This document shows positions 1 to 7,935 of a stretch of 16,916 nt of DNA, one piece after another. The DNA lies in contig JAGNTI010000010.1 in the NCBI GenBank assembly GCA_017987615.1, positions 1 through 16,916 on the forward strand, given 5' to 3'. Made by a program: the position numbers and the translations under genes. Below the pieces are notes generated by a model. The model saw only the letters and a program-made list of their open reading frames with translations, made no database searches and was not told the origin of the DNA. This DNA comes from Sediminibacterium sp. GTDB lineage: Bacteria; Bacteroidota; Bacteroidia; Chitinophagales; Chitinophagaceae. The number at the start of each line of letters is the position of its first letter. The stretch's first letter is position 1.

Positions 1-573
1 TTGTAAAACACTAAACTGACTTAGTGGGCCAATATACTTTACCGGTATTTTTGGCATAAGGACTGGGTGAGACAAATCCGCTGCAAAGCCCGGATAACCC
101 TGTGTATCAGGTACCCAGCACTCCGAAAATTTATTGATAAAAAAGAACTGTAGTTGTTGAATCATTTTTTCAGCCCATTTAAATGGCGCTTTAACAATCA
201 ACTGATGGCTAATAAAAGTGGTTTTTAATTGACTATTGTACAGACCATACCTGTTATCAGAAATCACCTGATCAAATGCTGTTGCATGTAATTGTAACCA
301 GCGGTGCTCTTTATAAATTGCAGCAGCAATTTTTGGTAACTGAAAAAATAAAACAACAGGGAGCCACCAAGCTTTTTTACTATACCGAATATTATATTTA
401 GGTATCGTTACATAAGTGTTACTCGGAAAATAATATTGTAATAATTTTTTTTGTGCGCCATCAGCGGCAATGGTAACCATGTGGCCCTTTTCAATACAAT
501 CATGGATAATGGGCACGCATCTAGAAGCATGTCCAAGTCCCCAATCGAGTGGGGCAATTAAAATTCGTTGTAT
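1..573 (-). CDS. MurG-like glycosyltransferase, N-terminal part (runs off left edge)
   Basis: The reading frame is open from the left edge up to a TGA at 625-627, giving about 191 residues of the N-terminal domain of a GT-B fold glycosyltransferase. Near its start it reads RILIAPLDWGLGHASRC, a glycine-rich nucleotide-sugar transferase loop like that of MurG-related proteins. Later come segments such as FISHQLIVKAPF, CWVPDTQGYPGF and VKYIGPLSQF, as seen in the Bacteroidota group of predicted UDP-glycosyltransferases. Donor and acceptor are unknown. The frame has no ATG, GTG or TTG between the upstream stop and an ATG at 478-480 that lies inside the conserved domain. The family usually starts two residues before R-I-L-I, where this sequence has ATA (571-573), so the start is set there by homology. 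The C-terminal donor-binding half is outside the window. The gene is divergent from the small lipoprotein gene, with 57 bases between them. Confidence 0.72.
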   Translation of the reverse strand, partial: MQRILIAPLDWGLGHASRCVPIIHDCIEKGHMVTIAADGAQKKLLQYYFPSNTYVTIPKYNIRYSKKAWWLPVVLFFQLPKIAAAIYKEHRWLQLHATAFDQVISDNRYGLYNSQLKTTFISHQLIVKAPFKWAEKMIQQLQFFFINKFSECWVPDTQGYPGFAADLSHPVLMPKIPVKYIGPLSQFSVLQ

Positions 574-630
574 GGGCGCCTCTGTTTTGATGGTAAATGG
601 ATAAATTTTTACGTAATTTAGTATTCAATT

Positions 631-759
631 ATGAAACACCCTCTACTTAAAATTATTATCATCACCCTAGTGATGGCTGTTATGGCCTCTTCTTGCAGCG
701 TTTTTAAGCCTGGCTATCAGCGAAAAGGCGGTTGCGGCTGCGCAAAAGATGTTAGATAA
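631..759 (+). CDS. Small Cys-rich lipoprotein, 42 aa
   Basis: ATG at 631 and TAA at 757-759 define a 42-residue protein. It has a lysine-containing N-terminus, a hydrophobic stretch (about residues 5-19) and a lipobox-like A-S-S-C with the cysteine at residue 22, followed by S-V-F-K-P-G. This is the architecture of a lipoprotein signal peptide, so the mature peptide would be only about 21 residues, anchored by the lipidated Cys22. The mature part is basic and carries G-G-C-G-C (Cys35, Cys37), which could bind metal or form disulfides. I recognise the general style of tiny Bacteroidota lipoproteins but no named family, and the function is unknown. The stop codon sits 2 bases from the stop of the convergent symporter gene. 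A weak near-match to the Bacteroidota -7 element (TAATTTAG, 614-621) lies just upstream. Confidence 0.68.
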   Translation: MKHPLLKIIIITLVMAVMASSCSVFKPGYQRKGGCGCAKDVR

Positions 760-761
760 GT

Positions 762-2462
762 CTACCAGAATTTAACGTACAAGGCACTTAAGAGCATGAG
801 TATGATTACAATCAGCACGAGTGTTGATTTGCTAACCTTAAACATGCTTGCATCAATTTCAAATGCCTTAGGGTTTACTTTAGGACCTGCCATACTTACT
901 ATCACCATGATGATAATGGTAAGTACAAAAGACCAACCCATATTTATTAAAAATGGAATTTCGTAAGCACCGCTTTTATTTAGGTACGCGGTATACATGA
1001 TGTTCTCTGTGCCAAAAAGTGGAATAGCATAGCTATTAAAAAATATAGCCAATAAAAATCCGGTAATTAAACCTGTCATAGCAGCCGCGCCAGTAGTGCG
1101 CTTCCAGAAAAACCCTAACATAAACATGGCAAATACACCTGGGCTAATAAAGCCGGTATATTTTTGAATAAACGTAAACCCACCTTCGCCACCGATTCCC
1201 AATAAATCTTTCCAAGTAAATATAACGGCAATAACCATTGAAATAAATACGGTTAAACGGCCCGTCCATACCAACTTTTTTTCATCGGCATCTTTATTAA
1301 TATATTTTTTGTAAACATCTAAAGTAAAAATGGTTGAAATACTATTTGCCTTACCAGCAAGCGATGCAACAATCGCAGCAGTAAGAGCCGCAATCGCTAG
1401 TCCTTTTAGGCCAGCAGGTAAAAATGCAAGTATAGCAGAGTAGGCGCCGTCTTTTCCGCCTTCAAAACCTGCTAACTGACCATTTTTATAGAGTACAAAT
1501 GCTGCAATACCAGGAAGCATTACAATAACAGGCATAAATAATTTCATGAAGCCAGCAAATAAGATACCTTTTCTTGCCGTTTCTAATTGTGCGCCAAGTG
1601 CGCGTTGTGTGATGTACTGATTACAGCCCCAATAATTTAAATTCAAAATCCATTGGCCTGCAAAATACATAGCGATACCAGGTAAAATAATATACTTATC
1701 TCTTGCCAACTGCCCAGCAGCGCTCATATCGGTATTGTTGGGTTTTGGTAAAATTAAATGGAAGTGTTCTGGGGCTTGCGATAGCAACGTATTAAATCCT
1801 GCAAGTGCACTGCCATCCACTACATGATTGATGCGTTGATCTACAATTTCTAATGCCATGTATACGGTTGCAAAACCTCCAATAATTAATACAGCAACCT
1901 GAATAACATCGGTGTAACCAATAACTTTCATACCCCCTAGCGTAATAATAAGCGCCATGAGCATAAGTCCTATCATTACGAGGTGTAAATAATCGCCACC
2001 TAATAAACCATTGATGGCAACGGCTCCTAAATATAGAATAGAAGTAAAGTTTACAAATACATACAACAACAACCAAAATATGGCCATTACAAGCGCCACA
2101 GATTCATTATACCTCGTTTTTAAAAATTGAGGCATCGTATAAATCTTGTTCTTCAAATAAATAGGAATGAACCAAACCGCAATAATGATTAAACCAAGCG
2201 CTGCAATCCATTCGTAGGCTGCAATGGCGACACCCACAAAAAAGCCTTCACCACTCATTCCAATAAACTGCTCTGCAGAAATATTAGACGCAATTAATGA
2301 GGCTCCAATAGCCCACCAGGTAAGCGATCCTTCGGCTAAAAAAAAGTCTTGAGAGGCCGATACGGTATCCTTTTTTTTACGATACACCCAATAACCATAA
2401 CTAGCAACAATTAAAAAATAAAGTACAAAAACAATTTTATCTGATAGTGCTAATGAACTCAT
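762..2462 (-). CDS. SGLT-type sodium/sugar symporter (SSS family)
   Basis: This 566-residue inner-membrane protein has about 14 hydrophobic segments, as usual for solute:sodium symporters. It aligns closely by eye with Vibrio SglT. The N-terminal motif ASNISAEQFIGMSG puts Gln65 at the sugar-contacting Gln69 of vSGLT, and Y-E-W gives Glu84 for Glu88. N-L-N-Y-W-G at 274-279 and F-I-Q-K-Y-T-G with Gln433 (vSGLT Gln428) match further sugar-site positions. This pattern argues for a hexose or deoxyhexose rather than an amino acid or proline. In the Na2-site segment A-I-V-A-S (363-367) one of the two vSGLT serines is Ala366 and the other is Ser367. It is the last gene of the nine-gene minus-strand block, 49 bases after the Asp-box protein gene, so the likely cargo is the sugar released or degraded by its neighbours. 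The specificity is inferred from position only. Confidence 0.9.
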   Translation of the reverse strand: MSSLALSDKIVFVLYFLIVASYGYWVYRKKKDTVSASQDFFLAEGSLTWWAIGASLIASNISAEQFIGMSGEGFFVGVAIAAYEWIAALGLIIIAVWFIPIYLKNKIYTMPQFLKTRYNESVALVMAIFWLLLYVFVNFTSILYLGAVAINGLLGGDYLHLVMIGLMLMALIITLGGMKVIGYTDVIQVAVLIIGGFATVYMALEIVDQRINHVVDGSALAGFNTLLSQAPEHFHLILPKPNNTDMSAAGQLARDKYIILPGIAMYFAGQWILNLNYWGCNQYITQRALGAQLETARKGILFAGFMKLFMPVIVMLPGIAAFVLYKNGQLAGFEGGKDGAYSAILAFLPAGLKGLAIAALTAAIVASLAGKANSISTIFTLDVYKKYINKDADEKKLVWTGRLTVFISMVIAVIFTWKDLLGIGGEGGFTFIQKYTGFISPGVFAMFMLGFFWKRTTGAAAMTGLITGFLLAIFFNSYAIPLFGTENIMYTAYLNKSGAYEIPFLINMGWSFVLTIIIMVIVSMAGPKVNPKAFEIDASMFKVSKSTLVLIVIILMLLSALYVKFW

Positions 2463-2511
2463 AATTGGTTGCTAGTTATGATTATAAAAATATTGGGGTA
2501 TTAAAATTTAT

Positions 2512-5500
2512 TTATTCGATCGTTTTGTAGTCTTTAAAGATTTTAACAGGCGCAGCTTCAGCAAGTGATCTCAATGTTTTCCAAGTACCATCAAAAAACT
2601 TATTAGCGCGCGTTATTACTTCACCAACTTTTTGCTCTGCAAATGTAATAAGCCTGTCTTCTTGTGCGCCAGGTGCTACCGGCTTACCCATTACTGTCAT
2701 TCTCGCTTCACCAAAAACACTACTTACTGTTACTTGCGGAATGTTACCGTAACCTTGTTTTGTTTGTGGTTTGCCATTAAGCATTTCTCTAATCGCTTTT
2801 AATTCATCTTTAGCAGCTGTTACTGTTTTGCGAATGGTATCTGCTGCTTTTTTATCCATATCTCTTAGGTTGGCTTCAATTTTAGCAATGATACCATCTG
2901 CTTCTGTCATACGCTCATTTAACGTATTTAGTTTTTCGGTGGTTTTATCTAAACGTGCATTTGCTTTTCTGATGGCGTCACGCACTTCTTTAGATGTTGG
3001 CGCAAACGGATCATCATTTACAACAAGCATGGTGCTATCAGAAAGATTACGACCTATACTTACGACTACTTTATAAGTTCCAGGATCCACTGGTAAGCCT
3101 GGTGCTTCTTGTGGTGCACCACCGCCAAATCCAGCGCCGCCGCCCATTCTACCACCTCTTCCGCCGCCACCACTTGCACGAAGGCCGCGTCCTTCCATAC
3201 CCCAGAAATATCTGTTAAATCCAGCTTCTGTTTTTGTACGAATAGTTCTAACGAGTGTATTATTAGCATCATAAAAACGAAGCATAGCGGTGTCGCCAAT
3301 GGCATTTTTACCAGTATCAGATGCTGCTTTACTTACATAAAAACTAATTGGAAGTCCAGCTCTTTTATTTTCACCTTCGTAAGTACCCCAAACGCTATAC
3401 TCGATACCCATTGCGTTTTTACGATGTGCTTGGTAACCAGCTGGCGCATTAAATACAGTTACTTTATTAGTAAACACTTTACCCATATTAGCAGCTGCTT
3501 TTCTTAAGCCACCTATGTCATCTAAAATATAAAGTGCTCTACCAAAAGTTGCAATCACTAAATCGTTTTCTCTTTCTTGAATCGCTAAATCGTACGTAGA
3601 AACTGAAGGATAACCATTTTTAAATTGTTGGAATGTTGCCGCGTTATCGAGGCTAATCCATAAGCCTTGCTCTGTTCCAACAAAAATTAAATTAGGTTGA
3701 GTTGGATCTTGTAATACACAAAGTGCATAGCCAATTACTTTTTTATCTTCTAAAATATTGGTCCATGTTTTTCCAAAATCGGTGGTTCTAAAAACGGTAG
3801 GTTTCATATTACCTCTTCTGTAATCGTTAGCCACTACAAATGCTTCTCCTGCATTAAAACGAGAAGCACGAATTTGTGGAACCCATGCGCCAAGAGGCAT
3901 TCCAGGGATTTTACCTCTAAAGTTAGTCCATGTTTTTCCACCATCTTGCGTTAATTGAACGTTACCATCATCGGTACCTGCCCAAATAACACCTTGCTGT
4001 TTTGCAGAAGGTTCGATACATATAATGGTGCAATAATTTTCAGCTCCGGTAATATCTACGTTTAATCCTCCATTATTAGACTGATCCATTTTTGCACTAT
4101 CGCGCGTTGTTAGATCATCAGAAATTTGTGTCCAAGAAGCGCCCTTATCGGTACTCTTGTTTACAAATTGAGAACCGTAATAAATTGTTTTTTTATCGAA
4201 AGGATCTTGTGCAATCGCTGCGTTCCAATTAAAACGCTGACGAACACCCGGTGCTGGACTTGGAGGACGAATGCTCCACTCTTCACCAGTTGCTATATTA
4301 TAACGGCCCACTGCACCGCCTTGGCTCATGCTGTATACCCAGTTTGCATCTTCCGGATCTGGAACAACATCAAAACCATCACCACCGCCAACACCTTGCC
4401 AGTATGCATTTCTAATACCGCTGTTTACCCAAACGTATGCAGGACCATGCCAGCTTCCGTTATCTTGTAAACCGCCCATTACGTTGTACGGAATTTTATT
4501 ATCTACATTGATATGATAAAATTGTCCGAGTGGTAATTTCTCATCAAACTGCCATGTTTTACCACGGTCTCTTGAAATGCCAATACCACCATCATTACCA
4601 TCAATAATAAAATTTCCATTTTGTGGATGAATCCACCAAGCGTGGTGATCCGGATGAATACCGCTATAAGGAATCACTGATTTAAATGTTTTACCAGCGT
4701 CTTCACTTACGTTAATCATTTGATTGATATTGTACAATCTATTTTCGTTGGTAGGATCAATAGCGATGTCCTGAAAATAAAATGCACGATTGGTAACAAC
4801 CGAAGGATCACTATTTACAAGCTCCCATTTTAATCCGCCATCTTCTGATTTATATAAACCATTTTTTGTTGCTTCTACAAGTGCATATACTCTGTTTGGA
4901 TCGTTACGACCCACTGTAATACCTATGCGGCCTAGGTTTCCGTCAGGTAAACCATCTTCTTTTCCTAATTTTTTAAATGTTTTTCCGCCATCATACGTAA
5001 CATAAAATCCACTTCCTTTTCCACCACCTTGTAAGCTCCATGGTGTTCTTTGGTGTTGATACATATTTACAAATAACTTGTTTGGATTAACAGGGTCCAT
5101 CACCATATCACCTACACCACTGCTATCGTTGGTGTGTAAAATAACTTTCCATGTTTGACCACCATCTGTTGTTTTGTATACACCCCTTTCTGGATGTGGA
5201 ACAAACGGATTACCAATAACACCAGCGTATACAACATCCGGATTTGTTGGATCAATAATAATGCGGTGTATGTTTCTAGTTTTTTCTAGACCCATACACT
5301 TCCATGTTTTACCACCATCTAAACTTTTATAAATACCTTCTCCTAAACTCACAGAGTTTCTTGGATTACCTTCTCCTGTTCCTGCCCAAACAATACTTGG
5401 ATTGCTTTGTGTAATTGCGACAGAACCAATATTTAAAATAGGTTGATCATCAAAAATAGAAGCCCAACTAGCGCCACCATTTTCAGATTTCCAAACGCCG

Positions 5501-5694
5501 CCACTAGCCGTTCCCAAATAAATAATATTAGGGTTTGACCACACTGCATCAATCGCAGTAACACGTCCACTCATACCTGCAGGACCAATGCTTCTTGGTT
5601 TTAAACCTTTAAAATGCTTCGCAATGTCAATGTTTTGCGCGCTTGTGCAAAGAGCAATTACAAGAAATGTAAATGCGGAAAAGAATTTTTTCAT
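2512..5694 (-). CDS. Secreted Asp-box (BNR/sortilin-like) repeat protein, 1060 aa
   Basis: I set the start at the ATG ending at 5692 because it opens a clear signal peptide (MKKFFSAFTFLVIALCTSAQ). An in-frame ATG at 5745 would only add 17 residues ahead of it. About eleven Asp-box motifs follow, such as SENGGASW, SLDGGKTW, TTDGGQTW, TQDGGKTW and TTDFGKTW, spread over roughly residues 70-690. They predict one or two beta-propellers of the sialidase/sortilin/xyloglucanase type. A beta-sandwich-like segment follows, then a glycine-rich linker (about 840-860), a second beta segment with D-P-G-T-Y-K-V, a charged helical or coiled-coil region (about 901-973) and a short C-terminal tail. Bacteroidota encode many such proteins, often called glycosyl hydrolases without tested activity. 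No catalytic residues can be named from sequence. It lies between the TIM-barrel hydrolase and the symporter, which suggests glycan binding or processing outside the cell. Confidence 0.87.
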   Translation of the reverse strand: MKKFFSAFTFLVIALCTSAQNIDIAKHFKGLKPRSIGPAGMSGRVTAIDAVWSNPNIIYLGTASGGVWKSENGGASWASIFDDQPILNIGSVAITQSNPSIVWAGTGEGNPRNSVSLGEGIYKSLDGGKTWKCMGLEKTRNIHRIIIDPTNPDVVYAGVIGNPFVPHPERGVYKTTDGGQTWKVILHTNDSSGVGDMVMDPVNPNKLFVNMYQHQRTPWSLQGGGKGSGFYVTYDGGKTFKKLGKEDGLPDGNLGRIGITVGRNDPNRVYALVEATKNGLYKSEDGGLKWELVNSDPSVVTNRAFYFQDIAIDPTNENRLYNINQMINVSEDAGKTFKSVIPYSGIHPDHHAWWIHPQNGNFIIDGNDGGIGISRDRGKTWQFDEKLPLGQFYHINVDNKIPYNVMGGLQDNGSWHGPAYVWVNSGIRNAYWQGVGGGDGFDVVPDPEDANWVYSMSQGGAVGRYNIATGEEWSIRPPSPAPGVRQRFNWNAAIAQDPFDKKTIYYGSQFVNKSTDKGASWTQISDDLTTRDSAKMDQSNNGGLNVDITGAENYCTIICIEPSAKQQGVIWAGTDDGNVQLTQDGGKTWTNFRGKIPGMPLGAWVPQIRASRFNAGEAFVVANDYRRGNMKPTVFRTTDFGKTWTNILEDKKVIGYALCVLQDPTQPNLIFVGTEQGLWISLDNAATFQQFKNGYPSVSTYDLAIQERENDLVIATFGRALYILDDIGGLRKAAANMGKVFTNKVTVFNAPAGYQAHRKNAMGIEYSVWGTYEGENKRAGLPISFYVSKAASDTGKNAIGDTAMLRFYDANNTLVRTIRTKTEAGFNRYFWGMEGRGLRASGGGGRGGRMGGGAGFGGGAPQEAPGLPVDPGTYKVVVSIGRNLSDSTMLVVNDDPFAPTSKEVRDAIRKANARLDKTTEKLNTLNERMTEADGIIAKIEANLRDMDKKAADTIRKTVTAAKDELKAIREMLNGKPQTKQGYGNIPQVTVSSVFGEARMTVMGKPVAPGAQEDRLITFAEQKVGEVITRANKFFDGTWKTLRSLAEAAPVKIFKDYKTIE
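3115..3177 (-). repeat. Glycine-rich low-complexity linker inside the Asp-box protein
   Basis: About 21 consecutive residues consist almost only of Gly with a few Arg, Met, Ala, Phe and Ser (for example GGGGRGGRMGGGAGFGGG). They are encoded by a visibly GC-richer patch in an AT-rich gene. The patch sits between two beta-strand-rich C-terminal segments and looks like a flexible linker or a tolerated insertion. Codon use is mixed, so it is not a simple triplet expansion. Confidence 0.7.
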
Positions 5695-5749
5695 AAATGG
5701 TGATTTTGTAACGGGTAATTTCCTAAAAAAATGGACAATTTCCAAAAAA

Positions 5750-7903
5750 CTATTGAATGGTGAACCAAGTATAGCTTTCTGGCTCTATCGTAATAGTAAG
5801 CATGAGCTCATGATTTCTATTCAATGTGTATTTTTTTGCAGTTGTCATGTCATCTTTGATTGCCAGGGTTGCCGTATTCGTTAGGCCTGTGTAATAAAGC
5901 GGTACTGGTATGGTTCTGGTAATTTTTTCTTTGGTTGGATTATAAAGCATGGCCAGCGCTTTTTGTTTTGAACTTGGGTCTACGTGAATAAGTCCATCCC
6001 AATCTCTACCATCCGCTCTTCTGAGCTGAATCATATCGGCATTGAGTATAGAGCGGTATTTCTTATACCAGTTAATAGTTCGAGCAACCATTTGTCTAGT
6101 GGTTTCTGTGTCATATAGTCTAGGGCCTCTATAACAAGCTTGTACGCCGGCTCCATAATACTGAATCATGAGTTGTTCGTAATCCGACAAATGCTCCGAA
6201 AGTGGCTCTAGCACTGCTCTTGGATCAGTACCCTGGTAATTGGTTAATGGTACAAAGCCCCAACTCATAGACCCTGTTTTTTCGATGGTACCATCATGAA
6301 TATTTTGTCTATTTAAAATGCGTTGTTGCTCGCGGGGTAATGAAAAATTGACTTCGCGGTAGCCAATGGCAATTTTATGCGTGCCATCTAAAAAATACCA
6401 ATCGGGTGCATTGATATACACACCTCTTTCATTTAACCAGTGATACAATTCTTTTTGAATTTCCATTTGACGCCACTGTGAATCATTAAATCCTTTATGA
6501 CCTGGATGTGTGGTAGATGCACAAACGTCACCTGGATAAGGACCGTCATTTTCCCAAATGTCAAACCCAGTTTTGGCAAAAAAGTTTTTTATTTTTTCTC
6601 TGTAAGCGAGGCCCCACTTGCTTCCAAAGCATGGTGCGTTTCCAAAAAATGCGCCACCGGGCTTGCCTGTTTTAATATCTACTACATCATCTTCATCTGA
6701 AATACGTCTACTACTAAATAATGAATAGCCACCCAACATAATGCCACGTGCATGCGCATAATCGGTTAGTTCTTTCCATCGTTGTATATTTTTTTGTGTA
6801 GTGTCTTCCATGTTTAAGTGACTACCAAAACTTAAAATCACTGCTTCGTATCCCGTAGCTACGCACTGATCAATCGCTGTTTTTACTTCTTCGTCATTTT
6901 TACTAACGAGGTGCATAAAAATAGGATTCTGAGCAGTCCATGGCGCAACAGCTGTGTACATTTTACGAATCATAAGGCCCCTGCGCTGTCTATCGTAACT
7001 ATCCATGAGCAGCTCGTGTGTGCGCACCGATTTAAATAGTTCATTAGGCTGCAAGTCAATGCCAGGAGCCTTTTCAGGATATATTTCTAAAAGGCAAGGG
7101 GTTTGGTAATTGTAATTTACTTGCGAAGTATATACCGAATCTGTTTTCCAATGTGTAGTTTGATCACTGATATCATAACGCATGGCATTGTTAAACGCAT
7201 AATTTGTTTCGACATAAATACCATGTTGTTTTTTCATTTCTTCGGGGGTCCCTACTACCGCACTTTCTTCTTCAACAAGCCCTAACACTTCATTAACCAC
7301 CCTGTCAAGTGCGTGTGGCGTTGTAGATGAATTTAAGATGGAAACCCATTTAACAATGAGTGGCAAATGATCATAGAGTTCATAATGAACTTCTACGGTA
7401 ATGCCATTTAGTTTTTGAGATGGGTGCGCGTACGTAACAATTAATTCTTTACCTGTTGGCGCAGCCGTATGGTGTGCCCAGCTTTTATTTTTCCATTTTA
7501 AAAATGGTTGTAGTGGCCCTATTTTATGAGAAACATATTTGAAATCGTTTGTGCCGGCCTTTAACGTATCAGCGAGGCCTGGTAAAATGTAGCCATTTTC
7601 TTTTTGACCTACAAGTCCACCAACATTATACAACGCTCCATCTAATACAATACGGGCTTCCGGTTTAATGGCACGTAAGAGTTGTTGTTGATTGGCTAGA
7701 TTGGTATAATCAGTACAGGCAAAATTGGCGCCAATGGTAAACTTTCTTCGCACAAGACCATTGTTAAGTTCAATAGCAGCGCCCTTTTGCGTGATAGCTG
7801 CTTTGTAAGGTGAAGCGTCAATTAACCAATCTTGTGCGCGCACAACTACAGTTAGCTGCAGTGTAAAAAGGCAACTAACAAAAACGATTTTTTTAAAATT
7901 CAT
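5750..7903 (-). CDS. Secreted TIM-barrel glycoside hydrolase-like protein (alpha-galactosidase-like), 717 aa
   Basis: An N-terminal signal peptide (about residues 1-23, cleavage near V-R-A-Q) indicates export. The order of parts suggests a clan GH-D-like enzyme. There is an N-terminal beta-sandwich (about 35-320) with aromatic-rich strands. A central barrel follows (about 325-600) with A-V-I-L-S-F-G-S-H, R-G-I-M-L-G-G-Y and F-D-I-W-E-N-D-G-P-Y-P-G-D. A C-terminal beta domain (about 640-717) begins around L-A-M-L-Y-N-P. Asp448 and Asp453 on the D-I-W-E-N-D-G strand occupy a place like the nucleophile strand of GH27/GH36 enzymes, and Asp501 or Glu518 could be the acid/base. This is inference, and I cannot assign a CAZy family. 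Being 32 bases after the first SDR gene of the deoxyhexose block, a substrate carrying alpha-L-fucose, alpha-L-galactose or alpha-galactose is the reasonable guess. A non-catalytic homologue is also possible. Confidence 0.7.
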   Translation of the reverse strand: MNFKKIVFVSCLFTLQLTVVVRAQDWLIDASPYKAAITQKGAAIELNNGLVRRKFTIGANFACTDYTNLANQQQLLRAIKPEARIVLDGALYNVGGLVGQKENGYILPGLADTLKAGTNDFKYVSHKIGPLQPFLKWKNKSWAHHTAAPTGKELIVTYAHPSQKLNGITVEVHYELYDHLPLIVKWVSILNSSTTPHALDRVVNEVLGLVEEESAVVGTPEEMKKQHGIYVETNYAFNNAMRYDISDQTTHWKTDSVYTSQVNYNYQTPCLLEIYPEKAPGIDLQPNELFKSVRTHELLMDSYDRQRRGLMIRKMYTAVAPWTAQNPIFMHLVSKNDEEVKTAIDQCVATGYEAVILSFGSHLNMEDTTQKNIQRWKELTDYAHARGIMLGGYSLFSSRRISDEDDVVDIKTGKPGGAFFGNAPCFGSKWGLAYREKIKNFFAKTGFDIWENDGPYPGDVCASTTHPGHKGFNDSQWRQMEIQKELYHWLNERGVYINAPDWYFLDGTHKIAIGYREVNFSLPREQQRILNRQNIHDGTIEKTGSMSWGFVPLTNYQGTDPRAVLEPLSEHLSDYEQLMIQYYGAGVQACYRGPRLYDTETTRQMVARTINWYKKYRSILNADMIQLRRADGRDWDGLIHVDPSSKQKALAMLYNPTKEKITRTIPVPLYYTGLTNTATLAIKDDMTTAKKYTLNRNHELMLTITIEPESYTWFTIQ

Positions 7904-7935
7904 TCGGAGAAATTTAGGTATCCAAAATAATATGA

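Noticed and set aside
478..480. ATG as start of the glycosyltransferase
   Set aside because: It would remove the conserved G-L-G-H-A-S-R loop and the first beta strand, which are clearly translated in the same frame.
614..621. Bacteroidota -7 promoter element for the small lipoprotein
   Set aside because: TAATTTAG has one mismatch to TAnnTTTG, and the nearest TTG (587-589) is 24 bases away, longer than usual. In such AT-rich DNA this is weak, so it is only mentioned in the gene entry.
3066..3507. Open frames of 79-132 residues overlapping the Asp-box gene, on both strands
   Set aside because: They lie wholly within a gene with strong repeat motifs, have low-complexity or His/Ser/Thr-rich compositions caused by the glycine-rich patch, and show no domain or start context.
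5695..5745. Longer start for the Asp-box protein at 5745
   Set aside because: It adds a 17-residue extension ahead of a textbook signal peptide that begins with its own ATG at 5692-5694. An internal signal peptide would be unusual.
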